Below, piece after piece: positions 51,814 through 59,843 of a stretch of DNA of 64,000 nt. The first letter of the stretch is position 1. Each line of letters opens with the position of its first letter. The stretch covers positions 682,001-746,000 of the forward strand of contig NZ_CP073066.1 in the NCBI RefSeq assembly GCF_018314255.1, read 5' to 3'. The DNA comes from Lentilactobacillus buchneri. GTDB taxonomy: Bacteria; Bacillota; Bacilli; Lactobacillales; Lactobacillaceae. Under the pieces are notes generated by a model that saw only the letters and a list, made by a program, of their open reading frames with translations, made no database searches and was not told the origin of the DNA. A program made the position numbers and the translations under genes.

Positions 51814-52614
51814 CTATATATCTCGATTTTTCTGCCAATAATCATTAACGGATAAATATGGCCGTGAATCACCCAGCGACTCCGCTACGGCCATAATGCG
51901 CGGTGGTAGTAATCCCACTCGCTGGACAAGTTCGTGATCGCTGAACAATTCCCGTGGACTGCCGGCGAAGCCAAACTTCCCGTGCTCCATGACATACACC
52001 GACTCAAACTCGGCGGCGACCCAATCCATGTCATGGGTGATGGTCACAACTTGGTGGCCCGAATTAGCCAACTGATGGAAAATTGCGGTCAACTTGCGCC
52101 GGCTTTCCCAGTCAAGTGACATCATCGGCTCATCAAATAAATAGATCGCCGGATCCACTGCCAAAACTGTCGCAACGCTCAACAGCTTGCGTTCAGACAA
52201 CGACAGATCATATGAATTTTCAGCTGTTTGATCATCCAAGCCAACTCTTTTCAGAGCTTCTAAAGCCCGCCTCGTAATCGTGTCGTGGTCATCCATGACC
52301 TGCGCGACACTCCACTCCACCTCTCGTTGAACCGTCGGGTTGAAAAGCTGATCGTCAGGATTCTGAAAAGTAATCCCAACCTTTTGTAACTTTTCGACTG
52401 GTTTGAGATCGTTAAAGTCTTCTCCATCGATCTTAATCACACCGGTTTGTGGTGTCAGTAATCCCGTCAACAATTTGAAGAGCGTTGATTTGCCGGCACC
52501 ATTTTGGCCGACAATTGCCACCATCGGATCGGCGAAGTGCTCGTCTTCAACATCCAAGCTAAAGGACCGTTCCGGATAGGTGAACGTCAGGTGATTCAGT
52601 TCAATTGTGGACAT
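51814..52614 (-). CDS. ECF transporter ATPase, second subunit (EcfA-type)
   Basis: A 266-residue ABC ATPase. Walker A is GQNGAGKST (about 37-45), and Walker B is IYLFDEPMMSLD with the catalytic glutamate. The signature is degenerate: LSLSERKLLS instead of LSGGQ. It overlaps the preceding ATPase gene by 14 nt and is last in a four-gene S-T-A-A operon. With its partner, in which the signature is normal but Walker B is altered, it would form an asymmetric motor for vitamin or cofactor uptake. AGGAGG precedes the ATG. Confidence 0.88.
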   Translation of the reverse strand: MSTIELNHLTFTYPERSFSLDVEDEHFADPMVAIVGQNGAGKSTLFKLLTGLLTPQTGVIKIDGEDFNDLKPVEKLQKVGITFQNPDDQLFNPTVQREVEWSVAQVMDDHDTITRRALEALKRVGLDDQTAENSYDLSLSERKLLSVATVLAVDPAIYLFDEPMMSLDWESRRKLTAIFHQLANSGHQVVTITHDMDWVAAEFESVYVMEHGKFGFAGSPRELFSDHELVQRVGLLPPRIMAVAESLGDSRPYLSVNDYWQKNRDI

Positions 52615-53437
52615 ATCGGGCCTCCTTTAGCTCAGCGTCATTTACCGGATACCGGCCGTCAGCCAAGTGCCAATCCATTTTTTGAGCAAGTTGCTGAATT
52701 GTCGGAGCTGGAATCTGCCAGTCAGCTGCCAAATGATTAAACACCTCACCCGGCCTGCCCTGAGCTACCAGTTGACCCTCGTTCAACACCCACACAACGT
52801 CGGCAACTTCGCACAGGTCGTCAATTTCACTGGTGACAATGAAGACAGTCGTGTCTTTGACTTGGCCCAGCCATTGGAAAAATTGCCGGCGGCCAAAGGG
52901 ATCCATCTCACTGGTCGGATCATCCATAATCAAAACAGCCGGATTAGCGGCAATCGCCGTGGCAATCGCCAACCGCTGGATCTGACCGCCGGAAAGGCTC
53001 TCGGGAGATAAATTCAACTGTTCAATCAGCCCCATTTGCGTGGCAACTTCTTCAACCCGTTTTTGAATCAGTCCTTCAGCCATTCCCTGATTAATCAAGT
53101 CAAAGGCGATTTCATCGGCAACCGTGTCTGCCAACCCACTTAGTTGGCCAGCTGGATTTTGCAGCACAACTCCAGTCATGGCATTATATGCGGGCCAATT
53201 ATCAGACACTCGCTGGCCAAACATGTGCCAGTCGCCCTCAATATCGGCCGAAACAATCTTGGGAATGACCCCTGCCAGCACACGGCACAAAGTCGATTTG
53301 CCGGAGTGGCTGTTCCCAATAATCCCAACCACCTGGCCCGACCGAACCTGCGCGTTAATCTGACGCAGTTGTGGTTGCTCAGTACCCGGATAACGGGTGG
53401 TCAAATTTTCAATTACAATCCGTTTATCTTCGTCCAT
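52601..53437 (-). CDS. ECF transporter ATPase, first subunit (EcfA-type)
   Basis: A 278-residue ABC ATPase. Walker A is GNSHSGKSTL, the signature is LSGGQIQRLA, and Walker B reads VLIMDDPTSEMD, with aspartate where the catalytic glutamate is usual. It pairs with the following ATPase, whose signature is degenerate, so only one composite site may be fully active. The start is placed at the ATG at 53437, after GGTGGAAGAT; a GTG at 53446 is in frame. It overlaps the EcfT gene by about 25 nt and the next ATPase gene by 14 nt. Confidence 0.88.
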   Translation of the reverse strand: MDEDKRIVIENLTTRYPGTEQPQLRQINAQVRSGQVVGIIGNSHSGKSTLCRVLAGVIPKIVSADIEGDWHMFGQRVSDNWPAYNAMTGVVLQNPAGQLSGLADTVADEIAFDLINQGMAEGLIQKRVEEVATQMGLIEQLNLSPESLSGGQIQRLAIATAIAANPAVLIMDDPTSEMDPFGRRQFFQWLGQVKDTTVFIVTSEIDDLCEVADVVWVLNEGQLVAQGRPGEVFNHLAADWQIPAPTIQQLAQKMDWHLADGRYPVNDAELKEARYVHN

Positions 53438-54207
53438 ATCTTCCACCCAATCAATAAAATTGCCAATCCAGTCAAAACAATGTGGAACGTCCGTGACAGG
53501 CGATACACGCGCTGGGAGGTTCTGACAGTCCGGTTGGGATTATCAAAACCTCTGAGCTGGAGGGAAATCGACCGTGCCATCGATTGATCCAAGGTCTTAA
53601 TCACCAATGGAATCAGCACCGGCAGGACTGACTTTAATTTCTGAATCAACGTTTTTTGCGGATTGGTTCCGCGAACTTTTTGAGCCTGCTGGATTTTCCG
53701 CATATTGCGCATCATTTCCGGCAAAATATAACACACCGACATCAAAACGTAGACGGTTTTATAAGACAATCCAGACAGCTCCAAATAGGCAGCGTTTTCT
53801 GAAATACTCGTGGTCAACATGAAAAAGCCACTGGTCAAAATAATCACCAATACTCGACAACCGAGAGTGGTAGCGTAAATTAAGCCTTCTTTGTAAAAGG
53901 ACACCCCAAGCACAGAAAACAGCACCGTTTGATTCCGACTGTAAAACAACCCTTGGATGATCAGCATGGTACCAATCAAAAACAGGCTGAATCCCAGTGC
54001 CTTAAATGTGGTCGAACTCAATTTGGAAAATAACAATAGCAGTGTTGCGACAAGAATCAGTCCGGCCTGAAGCAATAAATTCGTACTGGCAAAACTCAAC
54101 AACGTCATGTCCAAGATGAACAAGAGCTTAGTAATCGGATCGATCACCTGGTACCACTTGAGCTTGACCCGTGGTGCTCCAGAAATCAATGTTTGATCAG
54201 TCATCAT
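53413..54207 (-). CDS. ECF transporter transmembrane subunit (EcfT-type)
   Basis: A 264-residue membrane protein with about five to six segments. KLLFILDMTLLSFASTNLLLQ is the typical EcfT start. Near residues 165-200 lie the coupling motifs with A-R-G character (KIQQAQKVRGTNP and MARSISLQLRGFDNPNR), which contact the ATPases. It joins the S component to the two ATPases. Its start overlaps the S-component gene by 4 nt, and its end overlaps the first ATPase gene, so the module is tightly coupled. Confidence 0.85.
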   Translation of the reverse strand: MMTDQTLISGAPRVKLKWYQVIDPITKLLFILDMTLLSFASTNLLLQAGLILVATLLLLFSKLSSTTFKALGFSLFLIGTMLIIQGLFYSRNQTVLFSVLGVSFYKEGLIYATTLGCRVLVIILTSGFFMLTTSISENAAYLELSGLSYKTVYVLMSVCYILPEMMRNMRKIQQAQKVRGTNPQKTLIQKLKSVLPVLIPLVIKTLDQSMARSISLQLRGFDNPNRTVRTSQRVYRLSRTFHIVLTGLAILLIGWKIWTKINGL

Positions 54208-54806
54208 TTATCATCCCTAAAAAAGTTCACCATCCGCTGCGGCAGCTGACGATAGATAAAGAATGCCAGGTAAGCCACGCAGACTTTGTCCAAAATATCC
54301 AAGACAAACTCATCGGTAAATGAGGCCAACCACACTGGTGCATGATTGGCGACCATTACCGCAAATAATGAGTCACCCCAAGCGATCCCGGTCTGACCAC
54401 CCCAAAAGATGACATTGAGTGGCGTTGAAATGACAGCTGAAACAATGGCAATAATAATAGCAGAAACAAATACCCGGCGTGCTGACGAGAACCACCCATT
54501 GGCGTGCAAAACTCCGACAGCAATCCCAATTCCGATGCTGGTAATCGCATACACGGTTGAAATTGGCGATAAGGTCAACCCATAGATCACGTTGTTGATG
54601 AAACCACTGATGGCACCGGCAACCGGCCCAGCCAACATGCTGGCAAGAAAAGTTCCCAAAGACCCCAGCCAGACAGGCAGCTTTAACCCCTCAGCCAATG
54701 CTTTGGCAACATAGTTAATCCCCACAGCAGCGGGAATCAAAGTCATGGTGGCAGCACTTAACTTAAATTTCCACATACTGGTACGATGAATCGGTTCTGT
54801 TTTCAT
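54204..54806 (-). CDS. ECF transporter substrate-binding S component, substrate unknown
   Basis: A 200-residue membrane protein with about six segments and the usual S-component pattern: LGSLGTFLASMLAGPVAGAISGFINNVIYGL. It is the first gene of the four-gene operon and, having its own T and A subunits, belongs to a dedicated (group I) ECF module. The substrate would be a vitamin, nucleoside, queuosine precursor or similar. I cannot tell which from sequence, and no riboswitch is visible. AGGAGAAG lies ahead of the ATG. A palindromic operator-like site lies 28 bp upstream. Confidence 0.82.
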   Translation of the reverse strand: MKTEPIHRTSMWKFKLSAATMTLIPAAVGINYVAKALAEGLKLPVWLGSLGTFLASMLAGPVAGAISGFINNVIYGLTLSPISTVYAITSIGIGIAVGVLHANGWFSSARRVFVSAIIIAIVSAVISTPLNVIFWGGQTGIAWGDSLFAVMVANHAPVWLASFTDEFVLDILDKVCVAYLAFFIYRQLPQRMVNFFRDDK

Positions 54807-54834
54807 AATCTTCTCCTTTGATTTTGATTATCAT

Positions 54835-54876
54835 AAAAGTATCTTCTACTTTTAAGTAAAAGTAAAAGATACTTTT
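54835..54876 (-). promoter_or_regulatory. Nested AAAAGTATCTT palindrome, operator of the ECF operon
   Basis: AAAAGTATCTT (54835-54845) is the inverse of AAGATACTTTT (54866-54876), and CTACTTTT/TAAAAGTA is nested inside. It lies just downstream of a promoter with TTGACA (54916-54921) and TACAAT (54894-54899), 16 bp apart on the minus strand. Such a position suits a repressor. The binding protein is unknown. Confidence 0.6.
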
Positions 54877-55053
54877 AACTCGACTTGGCACTTATTGTAC
54901 AAGTTTCAGCTAAAATGTCAAGAAAGCGCCTACTCATTTTCTGGCCAAGTTGTGCTCAAAACGGTTAAGAAACCCATAAACTATCGACTGATTGGCCCAT
55001 GGACATTTCAATATGCCCATAATAAAATTATTAACAATCATCGGGGGGAAATT

Positions 55054-55887
55054 ATGCTACATCGTCATCGCAAATTATTGATAACTATTAGTCTATTAGC
55101 CGTGATCGCAATTGTCGGGGTGATTTTTATCAAAGCCACCCTTAGTCCAGATAAGACGCCAACCGCCGTCACTGCTGTTAAGGAAGAAGTCTTTCCTAAT
55201 CAGATTTTTGAATCATACAAATATCCTTATGACCTGCGGATTATCCACTCAAACGCCAAACTATACTCGGCGCCAGCCGGCACTAAAGGATCAAAATATC
55301 TAGGAACCGTCACATCCAATCATCTGACTCGGAGAATTGTTGGTCAAAAACGGGCCGATCTGAATCACCGGCGCGCTGAAGGTTATATTTCTTTCGCCCA
55401 AAATGGACATACTTACTGGGTGAGCGCACAAAGCGTGGTGTTTCGGAACCTCAACAAACTGAAAGGCAACAACCCCAAAATTGAGGCCGCGATCGATGCC
55501 GGACTCAAACTTGTCGGCAAATCCAAATACGATTACGGTGGCGGTCGCAACTTGAGTGACATCAAAAATCACAAGTTCGATTGTTCATCATTTGTCCGCT
55601 ACTGCTTCAGTAAGGCTGGCGTCACCCTTGGCAATCTGGATAGCGTCACGACATACACCTTGGTCACAATGGGGCGTCCGGTTAAATTTCAAAATATGAA
55701 ACGCGGTGATCTGTTCTTCTTCACCAATTCACGTGGTCAGGTCAACTCGCACGTTGCCATTTACCTTGGGGACCATCTATTCTTACACGACCACGGGCAA
55801 TCAGATACTGGTGGCGTGGGGATTTCAACCTTGAATGCCCCGGGGTGGCGGAATGAAGCCAATGGGACCGTTCGGCGGATTGAATGA
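55054..55887 (+). CDS. NlpC/P60-family cell-wall peptidase
   Basis: A 277-residue protein with one N-terminal membrane or signal segment at about 8-26. Residues 60-140 are an SH3-like region (LRIIHSNAKLYSAPAGTKGSKYLG). The C-terminal NlpC/P60 domain has the catalytic Cys177 in FDCSSFVRYCF, His233 in NSHVAIYLGDH and a third polar residue near 247 (FLHDHGQ). It should cleave peptide cross-links or stem peptides of peptidoglycan during wall turnover. The ATG at 55054 follows GGGGGGAA; the open upstream frame crosses the ECF promoter and is unlikely to be used. Confidence 0.88.
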   Translation: MLHRHRKLLITISLLAVIAIVGVIFIKATLSPDKTPTAVTAVKEEVFPNQIFESYKYPYDLRIIHSNAKLYSAPAGTKGSKYLGTVTSNHLTRRIVGQKRADLNHRRAEGYISFAQNGHTYWVSAQSVVFRNLNKLKGNNPKIEAAIDAGLKLVGKSKYDYGGGRNLSDIKNHKFDCSSFVRYCFSKAGVTLGNLDSVTTYTLVTMGRPVKFQNMKRGDLFFFTNSRGQVNSHVAIYLGDHLFLHDHGQSDTGGVGISTLNAPGWRNEANGTVRRIE

Positions 55888-55893
55888 GAAATT

Positions 55894-55938
55894 AAGGGTG
55901 CTTGGCAAAATTTGATGTTTTGCTCAGGGGCCCTTTTT
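55894..55938 (+). terminator. Terminator after the NlpC/P60 gene
   Basis: AAGGGTGCTTGGCAAAA pairs with TTTTGCTCAGGGGCCCTT with small mismatches, followed by T. Confidence 0.7.
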
Positions 55939-55966
55939 GGTTTCTGGAGATTACCCTTGCCGAATC

Positions 55967-56078
55967 GTGGAAAAATCAGCAGCTTCCGGCCATATAAGGG
56001 GGAGTAGCCAAGCATCCAAGACCTGGATGCTTGGCTACTCCCCTTTATATTCTGGAAGCTAAACGCTGATTTTTCCAC
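55967..56078. repeat. Long hairpin element E2 (112 bp)
   Basis: The outer stem is a perfect 14 bp (GTGGAAAAATCAGC with GCTGATTTTTCCAC). A single A (55981) faces TAAAC (56060-56064). Then GCTTCC pairs with GGAAGC, an internal loop GGCC/TCT follows, and a long central arm includes a perfect 20 bp (GGGGAGTAGCCAAGCATCCA). It ends 1 nt from the permease stop codon at 56080. The loop boxes equal those of E1, and the A/TAAAC bulge equals that of E3 read on the other strand. No T-run follows either side. Confidence 0.92.
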
Positions 56079-56079
56079 A

Positions 56080-57417
56080 CTAAAATACTTTATCCACTTC
56101 CGCAATATCCCTTCGCAACCCCTTTGCCTGGCGATCTCGGTCATCATAAAAGTACCACACGGCACTCAGTAAAAAGACCAGGACACCGGCAATGATCAAC
56201 TCCAGTGAGAAACTGAAAATCAAATAAGCAGTAACCAACAAGGCGATAATCGGAATCAAGTTGCCACCTCGCAGTCGGAACCCCAGCGGCAGTTTGGTGT
56301 GGTTGCGCAATTTAATCGCCGCTAAAATGGTTGGGACATACTGCACAAATGACGTAAATACGATAGCTGAGGCTAAGAACAAATAATTTCCTGAAAATAG
56401 CATCAATGCACAAAGCCCGCAGGACAGCAACAAGGACACGATTGGCACACCGCGTTTATTCTGCCTGCCCAGCACTCGCGGCAGCAATTGGTGTTCCGAC
56501 GCCAGTGAACTGGCAATCGTCGGCGTCGAAAATGAGACCGACAAGGCAACACCCAGAATGGAAATCAGCATTCCGACCAGTGCCAAATCATACCCAACTG
56601 TGCCGGCCAAGCGGTAAAAAGATGCGGCAATCGGCACGTTGTCGTTGGCTAAACTACTGCCAGACACGCCAATCGCCGTCAACTGGACAATCATGTACAA
56701 AGTTGCCGACGTCAACAGCACGCTGATCAGCGCTTTAGGAAGTGTCTTTTCGGGATGATCCATCTTGGAAGCAGCGATCGGCAAAAATGAAAAACCAGTG
56801 AACATATAAAAGACCATTCCAAAGCCGGTATTAATTCGACCGAATAATGACGAACCGTTTGACATCCCAGCACTCACATTGGCGTAATTTGCCGGATGAA
56901 TAAAGAACAGCCCCATCCCGACAAAAAGGACCAAAACACCAATCTTGGCGACCGTCGAGATATTATCGACCCAATCCATCAAACTGGGTCCAAACAAGTT
57001 AAGAATCGTCAAGACTGCCAAAATTCCCAGTGCCGCCATCAGATAATTGCCATGCTGGTTGAGGCTGGGAAACACACTGCGCAGGCTGGTTACAAATGCT
57101 GAGATTTCAGTGGCCATGGTAATAACACCCAATAGCCACGTAAAAATACCAATTTCAAATCCGGCAAAGCGACCAAAGGCCGTGTAAGTGTACAGCCAAG
57201 CACCACCATCCCCAGGAATTTTGCTGGCCAGGTTGGCGAAACACAGCGCAATCATGAGCACCGAGATGCCTGCCAGCATCATCAATCCGGCGCTTAAGTC
57301 ACCGACTTTGGCGTACACCCGGCTGGGCATCAAAAAGATCCCTGAGCCGACAATTCCGTCAACACCCAGTAAAAAGACGCTCAAAAAACTCAGTGGTTTG
57401 ATCTTTGAACGTGCCAT
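56080..57417 (-). CDS. APC-family amino acid permease, 445 aa
   Basis: A 12-segment transporter. The first helix LSVFLLGVDGIVGSGIFLMPSRVYAKVGDLS carries the glycine-rich APC substrate motif, and MVFYMFTGFSFLPIAASKMDHPEKTLPKALI is the usual sixth-helix region. The substrate is unknown. The gene starts 16 nt after the end of an MFS exporter gene on the same strand, so the two are probably co-transcribed. GGGAGG precedes the ATG. The C-terminal residues are charged. Hairpin element E2 follows 1 nt after the stop. Confidence 0.87.
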   Translation of the reverse strand: MARSKIKPLSFLSVFLLGVDGIVGSGIFLMPSRVYAKVGDLSAGLMMLAGISVLMIALCFANLASKIPGDGGAWLYTYTAFGRFAGFEIGIFTWLLGVITMATEISAFVTSLRSVFPSLNQHGNYLMAALGILAVLTILNLFGPSLMDWVDNISTVAKIGVLVLFVGMGLFFIHPANYANVSAGMSNGSSLFGRINTGFGMVFYMFTGFSFLPIAASKMDHPEKTLPKALISVLLTSATLYMIVQLTAIGVSGSSLANDNVPIAASFYRLAGTVGYDLALVGMLISILGVALSVSFSTPTIASSLASEHQLLPRVLGRQNKRGVPIVSLLLSCGLCALMLFSGNYLFLASAIVFTSFVQYVPTILAAIKLRNHTKLPLGFRLRGGNLIPIIALLVTAYLIFSFSLELIIAGVLVFLLSAVWYFYDDRDRQAKGLRRDIAEVDKVF

Positions 57418-57433
57418 GTGACAGCCTCCCCTT

Positions 57434-58879
57434 CTAAGCAGATTCCTTAGCAGCTGCCGGTTTTCTGCGCGATCCGAGGTAACGAACCAAAACGATCACT
57501 AATGCCACCGCGGAAATGACGGTTGCTGTCCAAAAGACGTTGGCAAATGCATGAATAAATGGTAAGCCGACACTGGCCGTGACTCGTTTAACCCCTGGCA
57601 GCTGGAAGAACAGCAAAGATGACCCAAAGCTAATCCCAATTGTCATCCCCAAGGTTCGGGCAAACGAATTCAATGATCCGGCAATCCCGGAGAGTGATTT
57701 GTCAACCAATCCCATCGTTAAAGCGTTGTTGGGCGACAGGAAGATAGCCATGCCAATCCCGTTTAAGATGATCGGTGGGATAATTTTCCACATATCCAAG
57801 TTATTCGGGAAGAATGCGTAACCGACTTGAGAAATCATCAAAATCAACAACCCGACAACGGTCATTAACTCCCGGTTGATCCGGTCGGCAAGATAGCCGG
57901 CAAATGGCGTCGTGCAAAGCATCGTCACCGACTGCAACATGATAATCAGCCCGCTGTAAAAGGCACTCATGCCGTTATAACTTTGAAAATAAAATGGCAG
58001 TAAAATGTTTGAAACTGAATTAACCAGCATAACCAGCGCCAATGCTGTAATCGACGTCATGAAGCCCCGGTTATGAATGACTTCCGGCGCAATCCACGGC
58101 AGGTTGGCCTTATCATCTTGAATAAACGCATACAGTGCAATAACCCCGCCAACGGCGAAGAAGATAATCCCCGTCAATAGTTTGGAACGGCCGGCTTGAA
58201 AGAATGAACCGCTCAAGAAGAAGATAATGATTCCAAGGGTAAATAAATTCTGCCCGGTCCAGTTGGCGCCCTGAGTGACCCGGCGAACATGCGCCCAAGA
58301 TTCTTTGGGAATCGGCAAAAACTTGAAACCAAGCCATAGAATGACAATCCCCAAAGGAACGTTAATCCAATAGATCCACCGCCAGCTGGAAGCTGAAATA
58401 ATCAGGCCGCCAATCCCGGGCCCGGAAATTGAGCCAACCGAAATGAACATCGAAATGACGGCTAAAGCTTCTGCCCGCCGTTTATCAGGAAAATACTGAG
58501 TGACAATCCCCATTGAGTTGGCCATAATCATCGCCGATCCAATCGCTTGAATCACCCGGCCAAATAAAATAATCGGAAAGTTCGGCGCAAAGCCGGTAAT
58601 CGCCGACCCGATCAAGAAGCCAATCCCCCCAGCTAAAAAGACCACATTTTTTGATAAGATGTCGCCGATGTGGCCAAACATCACCAACAGAATGGCTGTC
58701 GTAATCAAACCGATTTGAACGATCCACGTCGCCATACTACTGGAAATGTCCATGTCAATCGCAATTTTAGGGATCGCCAGGTTCGTACTGGAGCCGGACA
58801 AGGCCGTTAGAAATGAGAACATCCCCAACACCGCAATAATTGAATAATTCTTTCCCCTGCTTGTCGTGTTATCAGCCAT
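57434..58879 (-). CDS. MFS exporter of the 14-helix drug:proton antiporter group (DHA2)
   Basis: A 481-residue transporter with about 14 segments. The opening LGMFSFLTALSGSSTNLAIPKIAIDMDIS and the antiporter motif GPGIGGLIISASSWRWIYWINVPLGI (motif C, about 145-170) are typical of EmrB/QacA-like exporters. The drug or metabolite is unknown. It is first in a likely two-gene operon with the APC permease. GGAGG lies ahead of the ATG. All motifs are intact. Confidence 0.88.
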   Translation of the reverse strand: MADNTTSRGKNYSIIAVLGMFSFLTALSGSSTNLAIPKIAIDMDISSSMATWIVQIGLITTAILLVMFGHIGDILSKNVVFLAGGIGFLIGSAITGFAPNFPIILFGRVIQAIGSAMIMANSMGIVTQYFPDKRRAEALAVISMFISVGSISGPGIGGLIISASSWRWIYWINVPLGIVILWLGFKFLPIPKESWAHVRRVTQGANWTGQNLFTLGIIIFFLSGSFFQAGRSKLLTGIIFFAVGGVIALYAFIQDDKANLPWIAPEVIHNRGFMTSITALALVMLVNSVSNILLPFYFQSYNGMSAFYSGLIIMLQSVTMLCTTPFAGYLADRINRELMTVVGLLILMISQVGYAFFPNNLDMWKIIPPIILNGIGMAIFLSPNNALTMGLVDKSLSGIAGSLNSFARTLGMTIGISFGSSLLFFQLPGVKRVTASVGLPFIHAFANVFWTATVISAVALVIVLVRYLGSRRKPAAAKESA

Positions 58880-59083
58880 AATACCCCTCCTCTAGCTTTC
58901 AGTATCATTTATAACACTATGCAGGAAAAATTTTGGCTCTGACGACTTTTTTTGTTGAGGATCGGAGAGTTCAAAACAATTGCATTCAACGTGTCACTGG
59001 GGTCATTAAAAACACCCATTATCACTTTCACCTCAATGAATCAGTTATACTGATACTAACAGCAGTCATTCGGAGGTGAACCC

Positions 59084-59725
59084 ATGCTCACAACGATTAT
59101 GACCAGCATCCTCTCATTTATTGGGACCAACATCGACGATACCTTTGTCCTGGCAGTCTGGTTTTCACAAGTTGATGCTTCTTTGAGGCGCCGAGATATC
59201 GTTATCGGCCAATTCATTGGATTTGAAATTTTAGTGCTGGTCAGCGTGTTGGCGGCATATGGGCTCAGTTTTCTGCCAACAGAACAAGTCGGCTGGCTCG
59301 GAGTGGTCCCAATTGTTTTAGGGATCCGCAAATGGCTTCAGTATCGACATCAATTGATCGAAACTCATGAGACAGCTCACGTTAAAACCAAGCTCAACCA
59401 AGAGCTGAAAGTTGAACGGCACAAATCTGGGTTGCGAAAACTATTCAAGCCAGAGATTTTAGCCGTTTCATTAATAACAATCTCCAACGGTGCCGGGAAC
59501 CTAACCGTCTATATTCCCCTCTTCACGGAATATACCGTGGCCGAGTTGGGAATCACCGTTTTGGTCTTCTCGCTGATGACAGGCCTTTGGTGTTATATCG
59601 GCTATCAAATCGCTAACCTGCCGATCATCAAGGATAAATTGGAGCACTCAAAGCAAATCCTGATCCCGATAATTTTCATCGCGATTGGGGTTTATGTGCT
59701 CATAGAAAGTGGGGTCCTTGGGTAA
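59084..59725 (+). CDS. cadD: CadD-family cadmium resistance transporter
   Basis: A 213-residue membrane protein with about five to six segments and a charged middle loop (about 95-125). TSILSFIGTNIDDTFVLAVWFSQV, with the NIDDT motif, and the opening of the next helix are hallmarks of CadD. Such proteins give low-level cadmium (and possibly zinc) resistance by efflux or sequestration, and are common in lactobacilli. No cadX/cadC regulator gene adjoins it, which is the usual partner. CGGAGGTGAA precedes the ATG. Confidence 0.87.
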   Translation: MLTTIMTSILSFIGTNIDDTFVLAVWFSQVDASLRRRDIVIGQFIGFEILVLVSVLAAYGLSFLPTEQVGWLGVVPIVLGIRKWLQYRHQLIETHETAHVKTKLNQELKVERHKSGLRKLFKPEILAVSLITISNGAGNLTVYIPLFTEYTVAELGITVLVFSLMTGLWCYIGYQIANLPIIKDKLEHSKQILIPIIFIAIGVYVLIESGVLG

Positions 59726-59748
59726 AACAGGTGCTAATTGACTAATTA

Positions 59749-59797
59749 AAAATGGGCCTTCATCCGAATTTCAAAATTCAGGTGAAGGCCCATTTCT
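59749..59797 (+). terminator. Terminator after cadD
   Basis: AAATGGGCCTTCA pairs with TGAAGGCCCATTT. A second inner pairing (GAATTT/AAATTC) extends it. It could also serve the convergent recQ gene. Confidence 0.85.
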
Positions 59798-59843
59798 TAT
59801 AAAATTTAATGATTTAGCTGATATCAATCATCTGCGGGTACCA

